Source of the DNA: Pezicula radicicola
Taxonomy: Eukaryota; Ascomycota; Leotiomycetes; Helotiales; Dermateaceae
NCBI GenBank assembly: GCA_003008705.1
Contig: PDUO01000002.1
Span: 514,898-578,897, forward strand
DNA length: 64,000 nt
Direction: 5' to 3'
The notes beneath the pieces were generated by a model. It was given only the letters and a program-made list of their open reading frames with translations, did not search any database and was not told the origin of the DNA. Of the stretch, positions 33,607 to 45,469 are shown piece by piece. The translations under genes were made by a program, and so were the position numbers. Positions within the stretch are counted from its first letter, which is position 1; each line of letters starts with the position of its first letter.

Positions 33607-35640
33607 CATTTTCTTATGAAGGACTCTTGAATACCGCGTTCAGGTACTGCCAAATACCCACTTAAATTCACCTTCATCATAGGTAACTCCAGATATATAT
33701 ACTGTATTCAAATAAACTTAGTCAAAAGGCAGTCCTCGTGCATCCTTACCATTCTATAAACTAGGCTGCTTATAGGAAAGGAAGCCACCACAACATAGCA
33801 CGCGAAAGATGATAATCCTATTATCACGAAAGCAACTGATCACGAATTTCCACCCCTCCAACCTCGATGTCCCATCAAAATCCCAACAGACCCAAAAGTC
33901 CTTAACTCAAGTCCCCCTCCCCCACTTCTCCGATCAAGTTTCACCATCCACCTAGTCACACTAGTATACTCCAAACATCTCGGATCAAAAATCAAAACCT
34001 GGAAAACCGTTACACTCCCTTACACCATCCAAGCCCTGAAAACTCTAAAACCTAAAACCCTCTACGGAGGGTAAACCTTAAAACTTAAAATCCATCCAGA
34101 AACATCAGTCCGACTCCCTCAAGCATCTCGCTAAGGACCCCTTTTATGACCTAAACAAGAAACTCAAGCCCCCAGCTCAGACCACTCACCAATACCAACC
34201 CGTACAACAACTCCAACCAATAAGTAATACAATCCTAGGCTCCCCAGCCCTACGAAGTATAGAAACCCTTAACAAAACCAAGCTAGAAATTGCGATTTGC
34301 AACAAAAGCAAAATCAAAATAAGAATTCTTATCATCAGACCACCAAGTGTCCACCTATGAAGTAAAACAACCCAACCCCTTGTACGGGAGTTATCGGTAC
34401 TCGAGTATCCCACAACCGACCCCCCTCAAGCATGTCGCTAAAGAACCCTCCCTTCACCTAAACAAGAAACCGCAACCACCGAACCCTAGCCCAACCCAAC
34501 CCTCAGACCACGAAATGGCCTCTTCCATCCTCACCAACCATCCTCACTAACCACATTAATCCCAATTCTAACAACCCCCTCCAACAAAAATAAGTAAAGC
34601 AATCCCAGCCCAGCCCTACGGAGGTATTACAATAGCAACGCAACAACCCTAAACAAAAACGAAGCTAGAAATTGCGATTTGCAACGAAAGTACAAATCTT
34701 TATTATTAGATCACAAAGTTGCCCACCCAAAACAACCTAACTAAACCCTCCCTTGTATCCTTAACCTCAAAACCGTCCCCTTCTATCCCCACCAGCCCTA
34801 ATCCGTACAGTACAGTACAACAACTCCTACCAAAACAAGCAAACACAATTCCAGCCCTACAGAGGTATCCCATCCCTCGAATACAAAACCACTTAACCCA
34901 TCTAAAATACAAATTCCATAATATCCCATTAACTAAAACTAAAACCACTCTCCTAAATCAACATCCCAGTACCATACCCGACCTCCTAGCCCAAGCAATC
35001 CCAGCCCTACGGGTCTATACAAAGTTACAAACACCTAACAAAAGTTCAAAACGAAGCTAGAAATTGCGACTTGCAACGAAAAATGCAGAATTCCTACATG
35101 AGTTAGAATCATCGGACCACTTCTGATCTACAAATTTCCGTTTCCTTAAACGAAGTAGACTAGAGCTAAGGATTTCGTTGCGTCGTCTAGGCTATCCCAG
35201 GCTCCCGGTCCGTTAAGCAACGCCTAGCAATGAAGCTAGGAAATGCGATTTGCAACAAATCCTTAGCCTTTTTTCTTAAAATGAAGCCGGGTGTTGGGGA
35301 TCGTCGAAGGTCAGTAGAAGCTAAGGATGCAGATGCGCAACAAAACAGCACTTTAGAGTGGTAAAGCTTGAGATTCTGGGTGGAGTCATTATGTATACTT
35401 CCACAGGACCCAATCATAATCATGTTCACTAGCATGGCCCCTGAATATGAGAACCCAAAGTTTTGATGCCAAAGGTATTTATCCAGTCTATTCATAGCGT
35501 CATAAAAATAAAAAGTTTGTCCATCTTTCTCCCTTCAAACCAGCAGACCCTCGCGCCATAAACGTGCATGCCATGCATATATCTCCAGGCAACCACCCAT
35601 GCTATCATTAATTGAAACGAGAAAAAGCAGAACGGTCAGG
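33607..35640. other. Repeat-bearing intergenic region
   Basis: C/A-rich on the plus strand, without genes. It carries the dispersed repeat listed next. The right end is 3' flank of the acyltransferase gene. Confidence 0.55.
34185..35350. repeat. Diverged repeat cluster with AGCTAGAAATTGCGATTTGC core
   Basis: The core occurs at 34281, 34663 and 35055, with weaker copies at 35234 and 35319. Spacings of 382 and 392 bp suggest a repeat unit of about 0.39 kb, then shorter partial units. Each main copy is preceded by a CCCAGCCCTACG block (34240s, 34610s, 34990s) and followed by an ATTCTTAT/AGATCA-like block with an imperfect match. A related stretch appears near 55550 (GAGCTAGGGATTACGGTGTG). No open frame or terminal repeat is visible. 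Confidence 0.65.
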
Positions 35641-37074
35641 TCAATATTGGTATCCGCTCATGCTCCCATATCTAATAACATTCCAAATCTTCGCCCCGAT
35701 ATTGGCTAACAATCCGAAGGCGCCTAACACCACGAATATCTTGCTAATCTCCCACCAATGTGCAGGCTTTACTTCTGTCTCGATGTAGCCACCATTTAAT
35801 ACGCCTTTGGGCACGACTCCCTTAGTATCGGGACTAACTTCGTTGGCAGGGAATCTACCATTAACGAGGTATTGTTCCATAAGCTCGTCTTTTTCATACC
35901 AGCGGTCTCTGAGCCAGACTTCGAAGGTGTCGTGGTCTTCGAGGGGAATGTCTGCGATGGCGAAACGGCGCCAGTACATGTTGACCGATTTTGGGGGCCG
36001 GCCTTCGAGGTAGGAGGAAGTGAGGGTGAAGTAGTCTTGGCCAAAGCCACCTCGACTATTTCGATTAGCTGCAATCCGTAGTTTAGTGGTGAAGAGACTT
36101 ACGGAATACCCTCATAAGCGACAGTACAGTCGTACAGATAATCTACTGTTCCCTTCAACTCGTTTAGGCAGAAGAACGTTCCTGTGCTTCTAGGCAAAAG
36201 GACATGTCGGGTTGACTTCACCCCGATCTTTTCGCACCACCTATCACTCCTCGGTTTTGTGTTGTCGCTAATATTCGTTCCTTCGGGGAAAATCAACAGC
36301 CACATTGGATCGAGTCCAGCGGTTCCTGACATGGGACCAGAATGTCTCTGTTGTAACTTGCCAAGTCGATGTGCCAACCTCGATTGATCCTTCGCCATCT
36401 TTCTCGACATGAAGATAAAGCCATAGAACATCATCGCTGGGCCAATTACTGGGACATATTTTAAGGACTCTTTTAGGATTATGTATATGTGGCCGTGCAT
36501 CTGGGGAGAGTTGGCATAGGCTGACCACCAAAGATAGATCCAATCTGTGTATATCTGGAGCTGTTAGTGTGTTATCCTCCCAGTGAATGAACATGGACAC
36601 ACTTGGTGGTTTGCAACCATAACCACTCTGTCGGGGAAACTCAATTCCACCCTCCCGTCTGCCGTTTTCCGTAGTTGACCAGCTACAGAAGCATCGCCAC
36701 TTATGCGAACCACAGTCGGACTCCACCACTGCGTCATGGTAGTAATTGTGAGGCCAAAGGATTGTTTCGTGAGAGCCATGTAGGCGTAATAGAGATTACG
36801 GTTGATTAGGTATAAGGGTGCTCCAAAGAATTGTGTTACAGCAATTCTGCAATAGTTAGTTAACAGTACGGGCAGAACCGTTTGGAGGTTTAACATACGT
36901 CATACAGCACCCCAGAAAGTATGTGACGAACAGCACGAGCCGCACGTACTGAGTAGCCTTCCCATGCTGTACCTCTCCCGCTGGGTGCTCATCCACCGTG
37001 CTTTCAGTCTTGGTGGCGGTCTCTGATGCTGCCGGCGCATTGCCGTTGCGCTGCTTGAGAGTATTGCTCGCCAT
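35641..37074 (-). CDS. Lysophospholipid / 1-acylglycerol-3-phosphate acyltransferase (LPLAT)
   Basis: Four exons: 37074-36899, 36846-36603, 36554-36103, 36055-35641; 428 aa, introns 47-52 nt. The catalytic NHQ-IYTD motif (NHx4D, His139 and Asp144) is split by intron 2, and FPEGT (229-233) is the second conserved motif. Hydrophobic spans lie near residues 45-60 (TM1), around the FFGAPLYLIN segment, and at the C-terminus (ISKIFVVLGAFGLLANIG). The layout (PRGGFGQDYF, WLRDRWYEKDELM) matches the fungal CST26/LCLAT-like group of ER acyltransferases, which acylate lysophosphatidylinositol or lysophosphatidic acid. The gene is divergent from the NAD kinase and intact. Confidence 0.9.
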
Positions 37075-37786
37075 GAGTGTCTCTGCTTTGGTGAAAGTGT
37101 CAGACTACTTATGTCTGTTCAACGCTGGTGTGAGAGCTTCTTTGGAATGTCTCAGAGATCCTCACCTTTCGGGATAGTAGTCGTGTGCCTCGGATCCCGC
37201 CGCTATTGAAGTTCCCGGTCTAGCTTTGGTCTTGATGTTGATGTCACAGGTAATTTGCCGTCGGCGGCTGATATTGAAGTTCTGCTGTCAGAGCAACATT
37301 GTCGCATGATCCCAGGTGGGTAGAAAGTGAAGATACAAGTAATAAGCGGTGTAGGTGTAGGTGTAGTTGTAGGAAGATTTCTCAGTGCGGATTGTTCGGG
37401 ATAGTAAAGCAAGGCAAGGCAAGGCAAAGTGTAACGAGTAAGGCAAGGCTGCCTCAAGTCCACGCATTCCCAGAGTTTGCAAACAAAGCCAGCCACCAAC
37501 TGCTGTACGCCTTGTGACCCGCTCGGGCCACCCTCTCTTATCGTGTGTTCCCTATCGCCTGGTCTACATTTTTCGCGACAGCAAGTAAGTTGACGACGTG
37601 GTTTCTTTATTGACGACATGATATAGATATAGACAGTTCTGGTTATCAGGCCAGCGCAATCCAACAGCTTCATGCGAGGCAGCCAATCTTTATGATGTCA
37701 GGCCGAGGAAGTCTGCACAACGCTGTCCACCGCCGGCTAAAACAACCCCATCGGAGCTTTGTCTCCTTTTGTCAATTCTCAACACC
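37075..37786. promoter_or_regulatory. Shared divergent promoter region (LPLAT / NAD kinase)
   Basis: The two genes start 712 bp apart and point away from each other. The gap carries a GTGTAG-type repeat (about 37350-37372) and a GCAAG pentamer repeat (about 37409-37428). Neither has a known role. The two products belong to lipid synthesis and NADPH supply, so co-regulation is possible but unproven. Confidence 0.55.
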
Positions 37787-39189
37787 ATGATTCTGAGGAG
37801 GCTACCAAGACCTGTCCATGGGAATTGGAGGAGAGCCTTTTCGTCCACTGCTGCGAGGGCCGAGGTCCTCCATGTACAGACTCTACAGGACAGGATCATC
37901 CCTAGATACTTGAGTAAGCTCTTGAAACGGTGATTGGATGGCGCAGAATTAGGTATTGACAAGCTTCCAGAGACTCCAACGAGCGGGCTACTGTCTTTAC
38001 AATGGCCATCACCACCCCAGAATATCCTCATGATCAAAAAGAAAAATGTGCCATCCGTTACGGAGTCGCTCATTGAATATGCAAAGTATGCGCCTTCGCC
38101 CTTTCTGTCCCTCGGCTTCTACTGACCTTCGTCAGACACATTCAATCCGAGTACAAGGGCGTCGCTCTTATCTTCGAACCAAATGTAGCAGCCGAGATCG
38201 AATCTTCTCTTCCATTCCCTATATATACAACGACAGACTATGCGGATTTCACGTCTAAAGTCGACATGACGACGACGCTTGGAGGCGATGGCACAATCCT
38301 ACATGCGTCCTCGCTCTTCAGCACCACAACACATGTCCCGCCTATCCTCTCTTTCAGCATGGGCACCCTAGGTTTTCTTGGTGAATGGAAATTTCCAGAA
38401 CACAAGAGGGCTTTTCGAGAGGTCTACATGTCAGGAGCCGAAGCCGGATCCCCGTTATACCAAGACCAGAAACATCCACACGTTCAGCCATCCATACCGT
38501 CCGGAGAAGAGCTCGCTCTCACAGGCTGGTCAAGAATACGAGGGAAGAGTATGGGACCGAATCGAAGCTCTAAAGTGTTACTGAGGAACAGGTTGAAGGT
38601 TGGAGTTTACGATGCAGAAGGAAACCGAATAAGCGGAAATGACACTAGAAATACTAGAAATAGCAAGGAGGATGTACACGCTATGAACGAAGTCATCATC
38701 CATCGCGGCAAGGAAGCACATTTGGCCATTATCGAAGTCTTTGTGAATGGAATGTTCTTGACCGAAGCTGTGGCAGATGGAATGATAATCTCGACGCCAA
38801 CTGGGTCGACGGCCTACAGTCTTTCCTCTGGTGGATCTATCATCCATCCTCTTGTCTCATCCCTCATGCTAACACCCATTTGCCCCCGAAGTCTCTCCTT
38901 CAGACCTCTCGTCCTGCCAGCTAATTTTGCTATCACTTTGCGACTTAGTGAGAAGAATCGAGGCAGGGAGTTGGAAGTTTCAATTGATGGAAGGAGGCGG
39001 AGTGTTGGTGTAGGCGTCGGAATGGAGGTTAGGGTATCTGGGGAGCAGATTACAAAAGGCGGTGATTGGGGAGGTGGTGTACCATGTGTGATGAGGGGCG
39101 GCGCAAAGAGCGGGCTTGAGGAAGATGATGGTTGGGTTGGTGGCCTGAATGGCCTGCTCAAGTTCAACTACCCATTCGGAGAGGAATGA
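37787..39189 (+). CDS. POS5: NAD(H) kinase, mitochondrial Pos5-like
   Basis: Three exons: 37787-37913, 37953-38085, 38136-39189; 437 aa. It phosphorylates NAD(H) to NADP(H). The ATP-NAD kinase GGDGT motif is at 136-140, and STPTGSTAYSLSSGGSI plus the C-terminal Arg/Asp-rich strand are diagnostic. The N-terminus (MILRRLPRPVHGNWRRAFSS) is basic and amphipathic, so mitochondrial targeting is likely and the Pos5 branch favoured. Intron 1 is very short, 39 nt to AATTAG or 33 nt to GCGCAG; the two acceptors are 6 nt apart and both keep frame. Intron 2 (50 nt) is standard. Confidence 0.88.
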
Positions 39190-39577
39190 GAACCTCTTTT
39201 TCTCTAACACCAAAATATCGCCCTTACTGCTGAGGGAAAAGCCAATAGAAGTGAACATCCGTAGCAGGTAAATCGACGCTTCTTCTTTCGCAAGAGTGGG
39301 TCTCTGTTATTTAAGGAGTAACTAATCTGCATTTACATTTACTGACCATAGCACAATTGGGTAAAGGTAGTCTGGAGTTTCTTTGAAGCCAGCCCTATCT
39401 ATACTTGTGCTAGTGCTGTTCTAGCTTCAATCACTTGAGTCATTTCTCAAGCGCGCACTTGAACCGACTAGCTTGCACAATACAAAACCTTTCGGAAATC
39501 CCACATCTGACTACTATCGCAACTCAAACACATTCATGCGGAAAGATCCAAAGACAAAAACCCACCAGTTCATCACG
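39190..39577. other. Intergenic, nothing recognised
   Basis: About 0.4 kb with no supported gene, between NAD kinase and a small hypothetical gene. Confidence 0.4.
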
Positions 39578-40190
39578 ATGTCGACTCCAGCACTCACAAC
39601 ATACCTTGACGGATGCCCACGGGTCGGATTTCCAACTCTCCACCCAAACGGCAAAGAAAAACTATATGGGGTTGACCACAGGAGTCCTCAATTCCAAAAA
39701 TACTGGAACCTTATGCCCAAGATCTACCAAATTTTAGCAGCATATAATCTGGACGCCTGTAGAATGCAGCTTTGCCATCGAGAACGGAATGACACTATCT
39801 TCACTATTCATATCGGAGTAAGCTGGTGGGTTGGCGATTCTATCGAGTCATGGCCACGATGCGCTGAAGAAATTTATAATGCGGTCAAGGCGAAGAAAAA
39901 TAGTAGAGCGGCTGTAGAGATTGAGGGAGTATATCGTGATACCTGGGAGGATGACTGCCTTTGACTAGCTGGCTATTCCGCTATTTGATCGCGTACGCCC
40001 AATGGGTGCCGTTGAGACTTGGGACCTAGGTCTAAGGACTCAACACCTGTTGGAAACTTTCGAGCATCTATTCAATGTCTCCCTTATTGGCATAGCGTGC
40101 GCGAGATGGAACCATCATCTTGCGATGACTGGGCTCAGGTTCCTGGATGGCAACACTATTCTCGAAAAGCTGCGGATCATAGTTGCATGA
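39578..40190 (+). CDS. Hypothetical protein (two-exon model, uncertain)
   Basis: Exons 39578-39928 and 39969-40190 give 190 aa, with a 40-nt GTATAT...TAG intron. Without splicing, the first frame ends at 39964. The first part (FQKYWNLMPKIYQILAAYNL, then VSWWVGDSIESWPRCAEEI) resembles a paralogous family of fungal hypothetical proteins with a conserved SWP-CAEEIYNAVK segment. The second part is open but less typical. It may be a genuine short gene or a frameshifted relic; a competing frame (40019-40279) also stays open. An in-frame ATG at 39473 is less likely as start. Confidence 0.45.
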
Positions 40191-41378
40191 TGGTAGAGGT
40201 GAAATGGGGCTTTGCGGAACGGCCGCCGAGTTTGAAACACATTGCAGCGGTCAAACCTAGAGACTTTGCGTTAGTTTAGAACGATTAGGCTTTTGTGGTA
40301 GTTTTCATAATACACTTGAAGATGGACAAGGACTTGGATTCGAAAGTTCTATAATAGATGTCATGTGTCTTTGATATGATGAATAAAAATGGCGGAATCC
40401 TATCGTTGCTTCAGTTGAGGTTCCCGAGTATCCTACTTGAGTTAATGCTAGGAAGCTAAGGTATCCGTTGTCTGCTACTCCTCCTCGCTTCAGTGGTAAA
40501 TGGGGGTAAGCGAGCAACATCATACTTGGGAAATGCACTCTTGACTTGGAACAGCCACTAAATATTAGACCCTTCTTTAGTGAACTTACAGCAGTGAATG
40601 ACCCGAAGTTTACATGGCGTCAGATCCTTTGGAAATCAGTCGAAATAAGCAACATGTGACCTTGAAACCTGACCCCAGGCAAGGAGCCAGCCCATAGGGT
40701 TTGTAAAGCTTTCTCCGGATTCCACTGAAGACTTTTATTCTCCGTAACACAATTTCTAAATCTTCAAAGTTGGCTTTAATCCCACCTGGCCAGCGCAGAG
40801 GAAATGCTAGGCTATTTCGGGGAAGTAAGCTTGATGTCATGCCAAGCGAGGTTGTACGTGAGAAAATAATGAACCAGACAATTGCCGTTGACTGGTTGTA
40901 CAACACAGAATTTCTGGAATTTCTACTGCAAGCACAAATATATGTGTTTTTAAGAGCTTAAACTCGACTTAAACTCAAATTAAACATTCGCCCGGCTAGT
41001 CTCTTAAGTCGAAGTAGAATGTTGTTTTGATGGAACTTAGCGCCAGACATTCACAATACGATGTCTAATTGGTCACACAAATGAACATCAACCGCAAGCG
41101 ATCGTACGAGCACTGCCTAACTGCTGTGCCTCATTTTGACATAACGATATGTAAGAAATGGTGAGAGGAAATCCTTCTGGAGGATTTTGTACTTTAATTC
41201 AGCCTTGTGCTGATCAAGCGTCACTCTTCACGTACCTACTACCTCTATGCTCGTTGCGTTGTAATCACCTAGACTTATATATATGCCAGCGCTTCTTCCT
41301 TCCACCACCTTATGAGACTTATTCAACCTCCAAACAGGAAAAACAGATTTGCTTTGAACATCAACTCAAAAACAAATC
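40191..41378. other. Intergenic upstream of the GPI-protein gene
   Basis: About 1.2 kb without a supported gene; short frames only. It ends in a TATA-bearing promoter. Confidence 0.45.
41276..41283 (+). promoter_or_regulatory. TATA-like box of GPI-protein gene
   Basis: TATATATA lies about 96 bp upstream of the ATG at 41379. Confidence 0.45.
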
Positions 41379-42606
41379 ATGATGATTACCAAACATTTAC
41401 TCTCCACTTTAGCTTCCTTCTGGCTTCTCAGCTTAGGAGAAGTAGAAGCAAACCCCTGCGTATGTGTGAATTCCAGTGGGTCAGAAATATGTTAAGCTGA
41501 CATCTTTTCAGAATACCGGTAACCTCACACATTTCAATGCATCCGGATCAATTTCGATGCCAGGCTTTAGAGTCAATGACACTTATGAAGCATCGACATG
41601 GAATTGGACAACATACGTAGAAATGGAAATCGATACATCCTCCAACAGTTCCGATGTTTGGCAGACAATTGCACTTGAGACTTCGTACGTTCTCACCATC
41701 GTTTTACCATTAGAAAGAAGGAGGCTTGCTAATTCATAGCTAGACCTATACAAAATCTCAGCGATGCTGTAAATACACCATACACGGCATGCATCTTCGC
41801 ATTCATGGAGCTCGATGGATCAGCTCTGAATAAGGGTGAGAAGGACGATGGGACATGTTCCTCAGTCTTTGGCTCCGATTGCGTCTCGGAAATAATCCAA
41901 CTTGCCAACACTACAGCTGCTGGCATTTCAGGACGTGATGTTGCTTCGATATCAGACTGCACTACGATATTCCAGCAAGATTCATTATCTGATAAATGTA
42001 AAGGTCTCTGGACTCAAATCGGATCTACCCGTAAGTCAAACAAGCTACCAATCGAACCAAACCCATTATTCGTTCACCAACCCTCTCCATATGACGGTAC
42101 CTAGCTAACAAAAAACCGAAGAATTCATGTCAGGCAATTTCACAGACTTCATCCCCTATAGATCCGACTGTCCAGTAACCAACCCAGGAGATACCAATAA
42201 CACAAACCCCCCTTTCTTCAGCTGGAGCCCCGGAGATACACCAATAGATAACTATACTTCATACGACCAAAGTATCCTTTTCCCACAACCAATTCTCGTC
42301 ACTGCTTGGTTGAAACAGACAGATCCAAGTCTATCGAGCTCAAATGGTATTCAAAGTGATTATCAAGCTTGGGCTGATACGAGATTGCTTTGTATACCGG
42401 CTAATAATACGACGCCTGGTAGTCGTACACTTCAGGAGGCTCAGGCTGCTGAGGGTTTGGATTCTTCGTCTTCGACTTCAACTTCTACTTCTAGTTCGCC
42501 TTCTGCGACTGGGACTCAGAAGTCTGCTGCTTTGAGGGTTGGTGGTGCTGGGAAAGCGGTCTTCGTTGCTTTTGTGGCGTGTGTTTTGTTCGGAATGATG
42601 GGTTAA
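41379..42606 (+). CDS. Secreted GPI-anchored protein, unknown function
   Basis: Four exons: 41379-41459, 41512-41684, 41744-42030, 42122-42606; 341 aa. A signal peptide (LLSTLASFWLLSLGEVEA) is followed by a domain with several N-glycosylation sites (NLT, NTT, NFT, NNT) and spaced Cys (TACIF, GTCSSVFGSDC, SDCPV). A Ser/Thr-rich linker (SSSSTSTSTSSSPSATG) and a short hydrophobic tail (AVFVAFVACVLFGMMG) end the protein, which is the usual GPI-attachment signal. It should sit on the plasma membrane or wall. The domain is not one I can name. Confidence 0.82.
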
Positions 42607-43733
42607 TTGATTAGTGAAGGAAATGGAATATATGGTGTTCATGGCTCGCTCACTTAAGCGTTTCAAATTAGGTAGCTTTTAGGACTTTTAAGTCACGACA
42701 CTGATGGTGAACACATCTTATTCATTTTCCATGAGATTTATATTTGAAGGTATACTGTATTGCTTGCTTTTTAAAGGATTATTTAGCTAGTTATCTGTTG
42801 ATATATAAGTGATGGATTTAAGTAACTTACTCAATAGATAGCCCTAATCAAAAATGATTGCTTATAAAGCACCCTGTACGGTATTCCAGTGGCAGTCTTT
42901 CTCGGCTTATAGAAACTTGCATTAACCAGAAAAGTAGTACACGCGGCTTACTTAAATGTTGACTTCCCAAAAATAATCCAGTGCCCCAAGTACATCTTTC
43001 AATATACCATTATTTGAACCATTAATAGAATCAAGCCCCCAATCTCTTTCAAATTGTATAAGCCAAGTTAAAATCCACAAAAGCATACAACTTTCGTCTT
43101 ATTACGGCATCGTGGGACATCCCTCCTTTCCCCCCTCCCCCTTTACCTCGCTTAAATCTACCCCTCACCATCCTGTACACGGGTACCTAGGTTCGGGTAT
43201 TCACTTGAACCTAGAGAATACCTTTCACATCTTTACATGCTTAAATTCATTTAACAAATAATAGGCTATCAAGCAAAGAATCTCGATTAATAATCTTTTT
43301 TAGCTTTTGGAAGTACACTTAATGTGTTTACGTCTCTTCTAAGCTATAAAGATACCAGCTGTAAGCCTACAATGCAAACTTAGCTATCAATAGTATATCC
43401 CGACAGTTTTCCACCGGTAGTTTTAAAATCCCCGGTTCCGTTACCTAGTCGGACTTTCTGTGCTGTAGTCTTCCGTGTTTTTGAAGTATCTATGATGTTG
43501 TGTTGGTTGCATAGTTGCATACCCGAACTACAATATTAACCATGACCTTGTCCTTGTCATCCGGGTACAAGAACTACATAAACCATAGAATGCGCACAAA
43601 CTCATCAACTCCGGATCCCTTTTCCATCTAATCTTATCTAATTATTATCATTGTCTACCTCACACTCAACACACCCAACACACCAAAACCAACCCAACCT
43701 AAAAGCACTCCCTCGCCCAAAAGAAAAGAAAAA
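42607..43733. other. AT-rich intergenic region
   Basis: Over 1 kb with no supported gene. The right end is a CA-rich 5' UTR of the monooxygenase. Confidence 0.45.
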
Positions 43734-45439
43734 ATGACAACAACTACCCCTCCCCCAGCCTCGCCCTCGCCCCAAAAACGAAATATACAACCCCTCAAAA
43801 TCCTCATAATAGGATCGGGAATAGTCGGATTATCAACAGCCATCTCCCTCCGACTCAAAAACCATTCAGTAACAATCATCGATTCCTCAACCCAACTATC
43901 TGAATTAGGAGCCGGGATACAGGTTCCTTCAAATGCTATGCGTGTTCTTGATAGGTGGGGATTAGGTTTGAAGGATGAGGTAATGAGACGTGGGACTTTG
44001 AGTGCGGGGAGTTTTTGTAGACGGTATTGTGATGGGGTGGCTATTGGGTTGTTTTTGAGGGGGGAGGGGGAGCTTGGGTATAGGTATGTTTGTTTTCTTG
44101 TTTTCTTAGGGATTTCTAAGAGTTTTGTAGGAAGGGAGTTGGGGAGTTGAAAGGAGGGGGGTGTTGGTGTTGGTTGGGTTTGTTTTTGGGTACTGGGCTC
44201 GTTATATTGTGGTTGATATGCTAATTTGTAGTATTTTTTGATTAGACATGTCACAATACACAGAGCTGATTATCAACATCTTCTCTATGAAGCAGCCTTA
44301 AAAGCTGGAGCAACTATCTCGTTTGGTAAACGAGTTGTTGATATTGAGGAATCTGAGAATATGGTTTCTGTAACTCTCGATGATGGGTCGGTCTTGACTT
44401 CTGATCTTGTAGTTGGTGCTGACGGTGCGCAATCTATGACCTATTTTATCTCTCTTATTCAACACCAAACATTCACAATTTCTAAAGTAGACACCCCCTT
44501 TCTAACTGCTCAGTAGGCATCGGATCAAAAGTTCGCTCATCAATGTTCAAAAACACCGACATCGACACAAAGGCAATTCCCACACCAGAATGCGTCTACC
44601 GTATCGTTCTCACCCGTTCAAAAATGTCCACCAACCCAATCCTCTCACCTCTCCTCCACAACGGAAACATCTGGTTGGGACCTTTAAAACACGTCGTAGC
44701 ATATCCCATCCGGGGTAACGATCCCGAACTCTACAACCTCGTCTTGTGTGCACCAGCCAGTAGAACTTCAGAAGAAGAACTCGGGGTCTGGAATGAGGCT
44801 GTGTCCTTGGATGTAGTACATGAAGTTTTCGAAGAGTTTGAGGACACGGTCCATGAATTTATTAGGTGTGCTGATGTCTGCCATCGATTTCGTATTGCTG
44901 AGGTGCCTGTGCTACCTACTTGGATTAGTAAGGGTGGGAGGATGGTGCTCGTTGGAGATGCTGCGCATGCTATGATGCCTCATGCTGCTCAGGTAAGATT
45001 TTGAATTCTTTCAGGAAATTAGACATAATAATTCTCAACATGTGACTAGGGTGCAGCACAGGGTATCGAAGATGCAGCTGTGCTAGGAGAATATTTAAGT
45101 AATATCACCTCCGCTACACAGCTCCGTGCTGCACTCACAGCCTACGAAAAGCTGCGCAAGCGACGTGCCGAGAGAATGCAAGTTATCTCGAGAGGGAATT
45201 CACGATTCTGGCAACTAGAAGATGGTCCAGAACAGGAAGCGAGAGATGCACAATTGCGGATGACTTTGAGAGTGATGGAGAAGAAAGTGGACGCTCCAAG
45301 GATCGAGGACAAAAAGGCTCATGTTGAGCCTGATGCGAATGCCGCTTGGATGACGCCAGCTTTCTCAGCCTGGTTGTATCGATATGATGCTATTGAAGAT
45401 GCTAGAAGAAGTTTTGGCCTGAAGGACTCCCGAATCTAG
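43734..45439 (+). CDS. FAD-dependent monooxygenase (salicylate hydroxylase-like)
   Basis: Four exons: 43734-44083, 44246-44424, 44517-44992, 45050-45439; 464 aa. The dinucleotide-binding fold is at IIGSGIVGLSTAISL (GxGxxG, 27-32), followed by the aromatic hydroxylase pattern GAGIQVPSNAMRVL, IHRADYQHLL, the DG motif (GADG) and the GD motif GRMVLVGDAAHAMMPH. These enzymes hydroxylate aromatic substrates using NAD(P)H and oxygen; salicylate 1-hydroxylase and related secondary-metabolism enzymes are the closest types. Intron 2 starts with GTGCGC, a weak donor, but it restores the GADG-IGSKVR motif and phase. The gene appears intact. The neighbouring MBL gene is a relic, so no clear pathway cluster is visible. 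Confidence 0.85.
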
Positions 45440-45469
45440 ATTTAAATTGATAAGAGGACATTCAACTAT

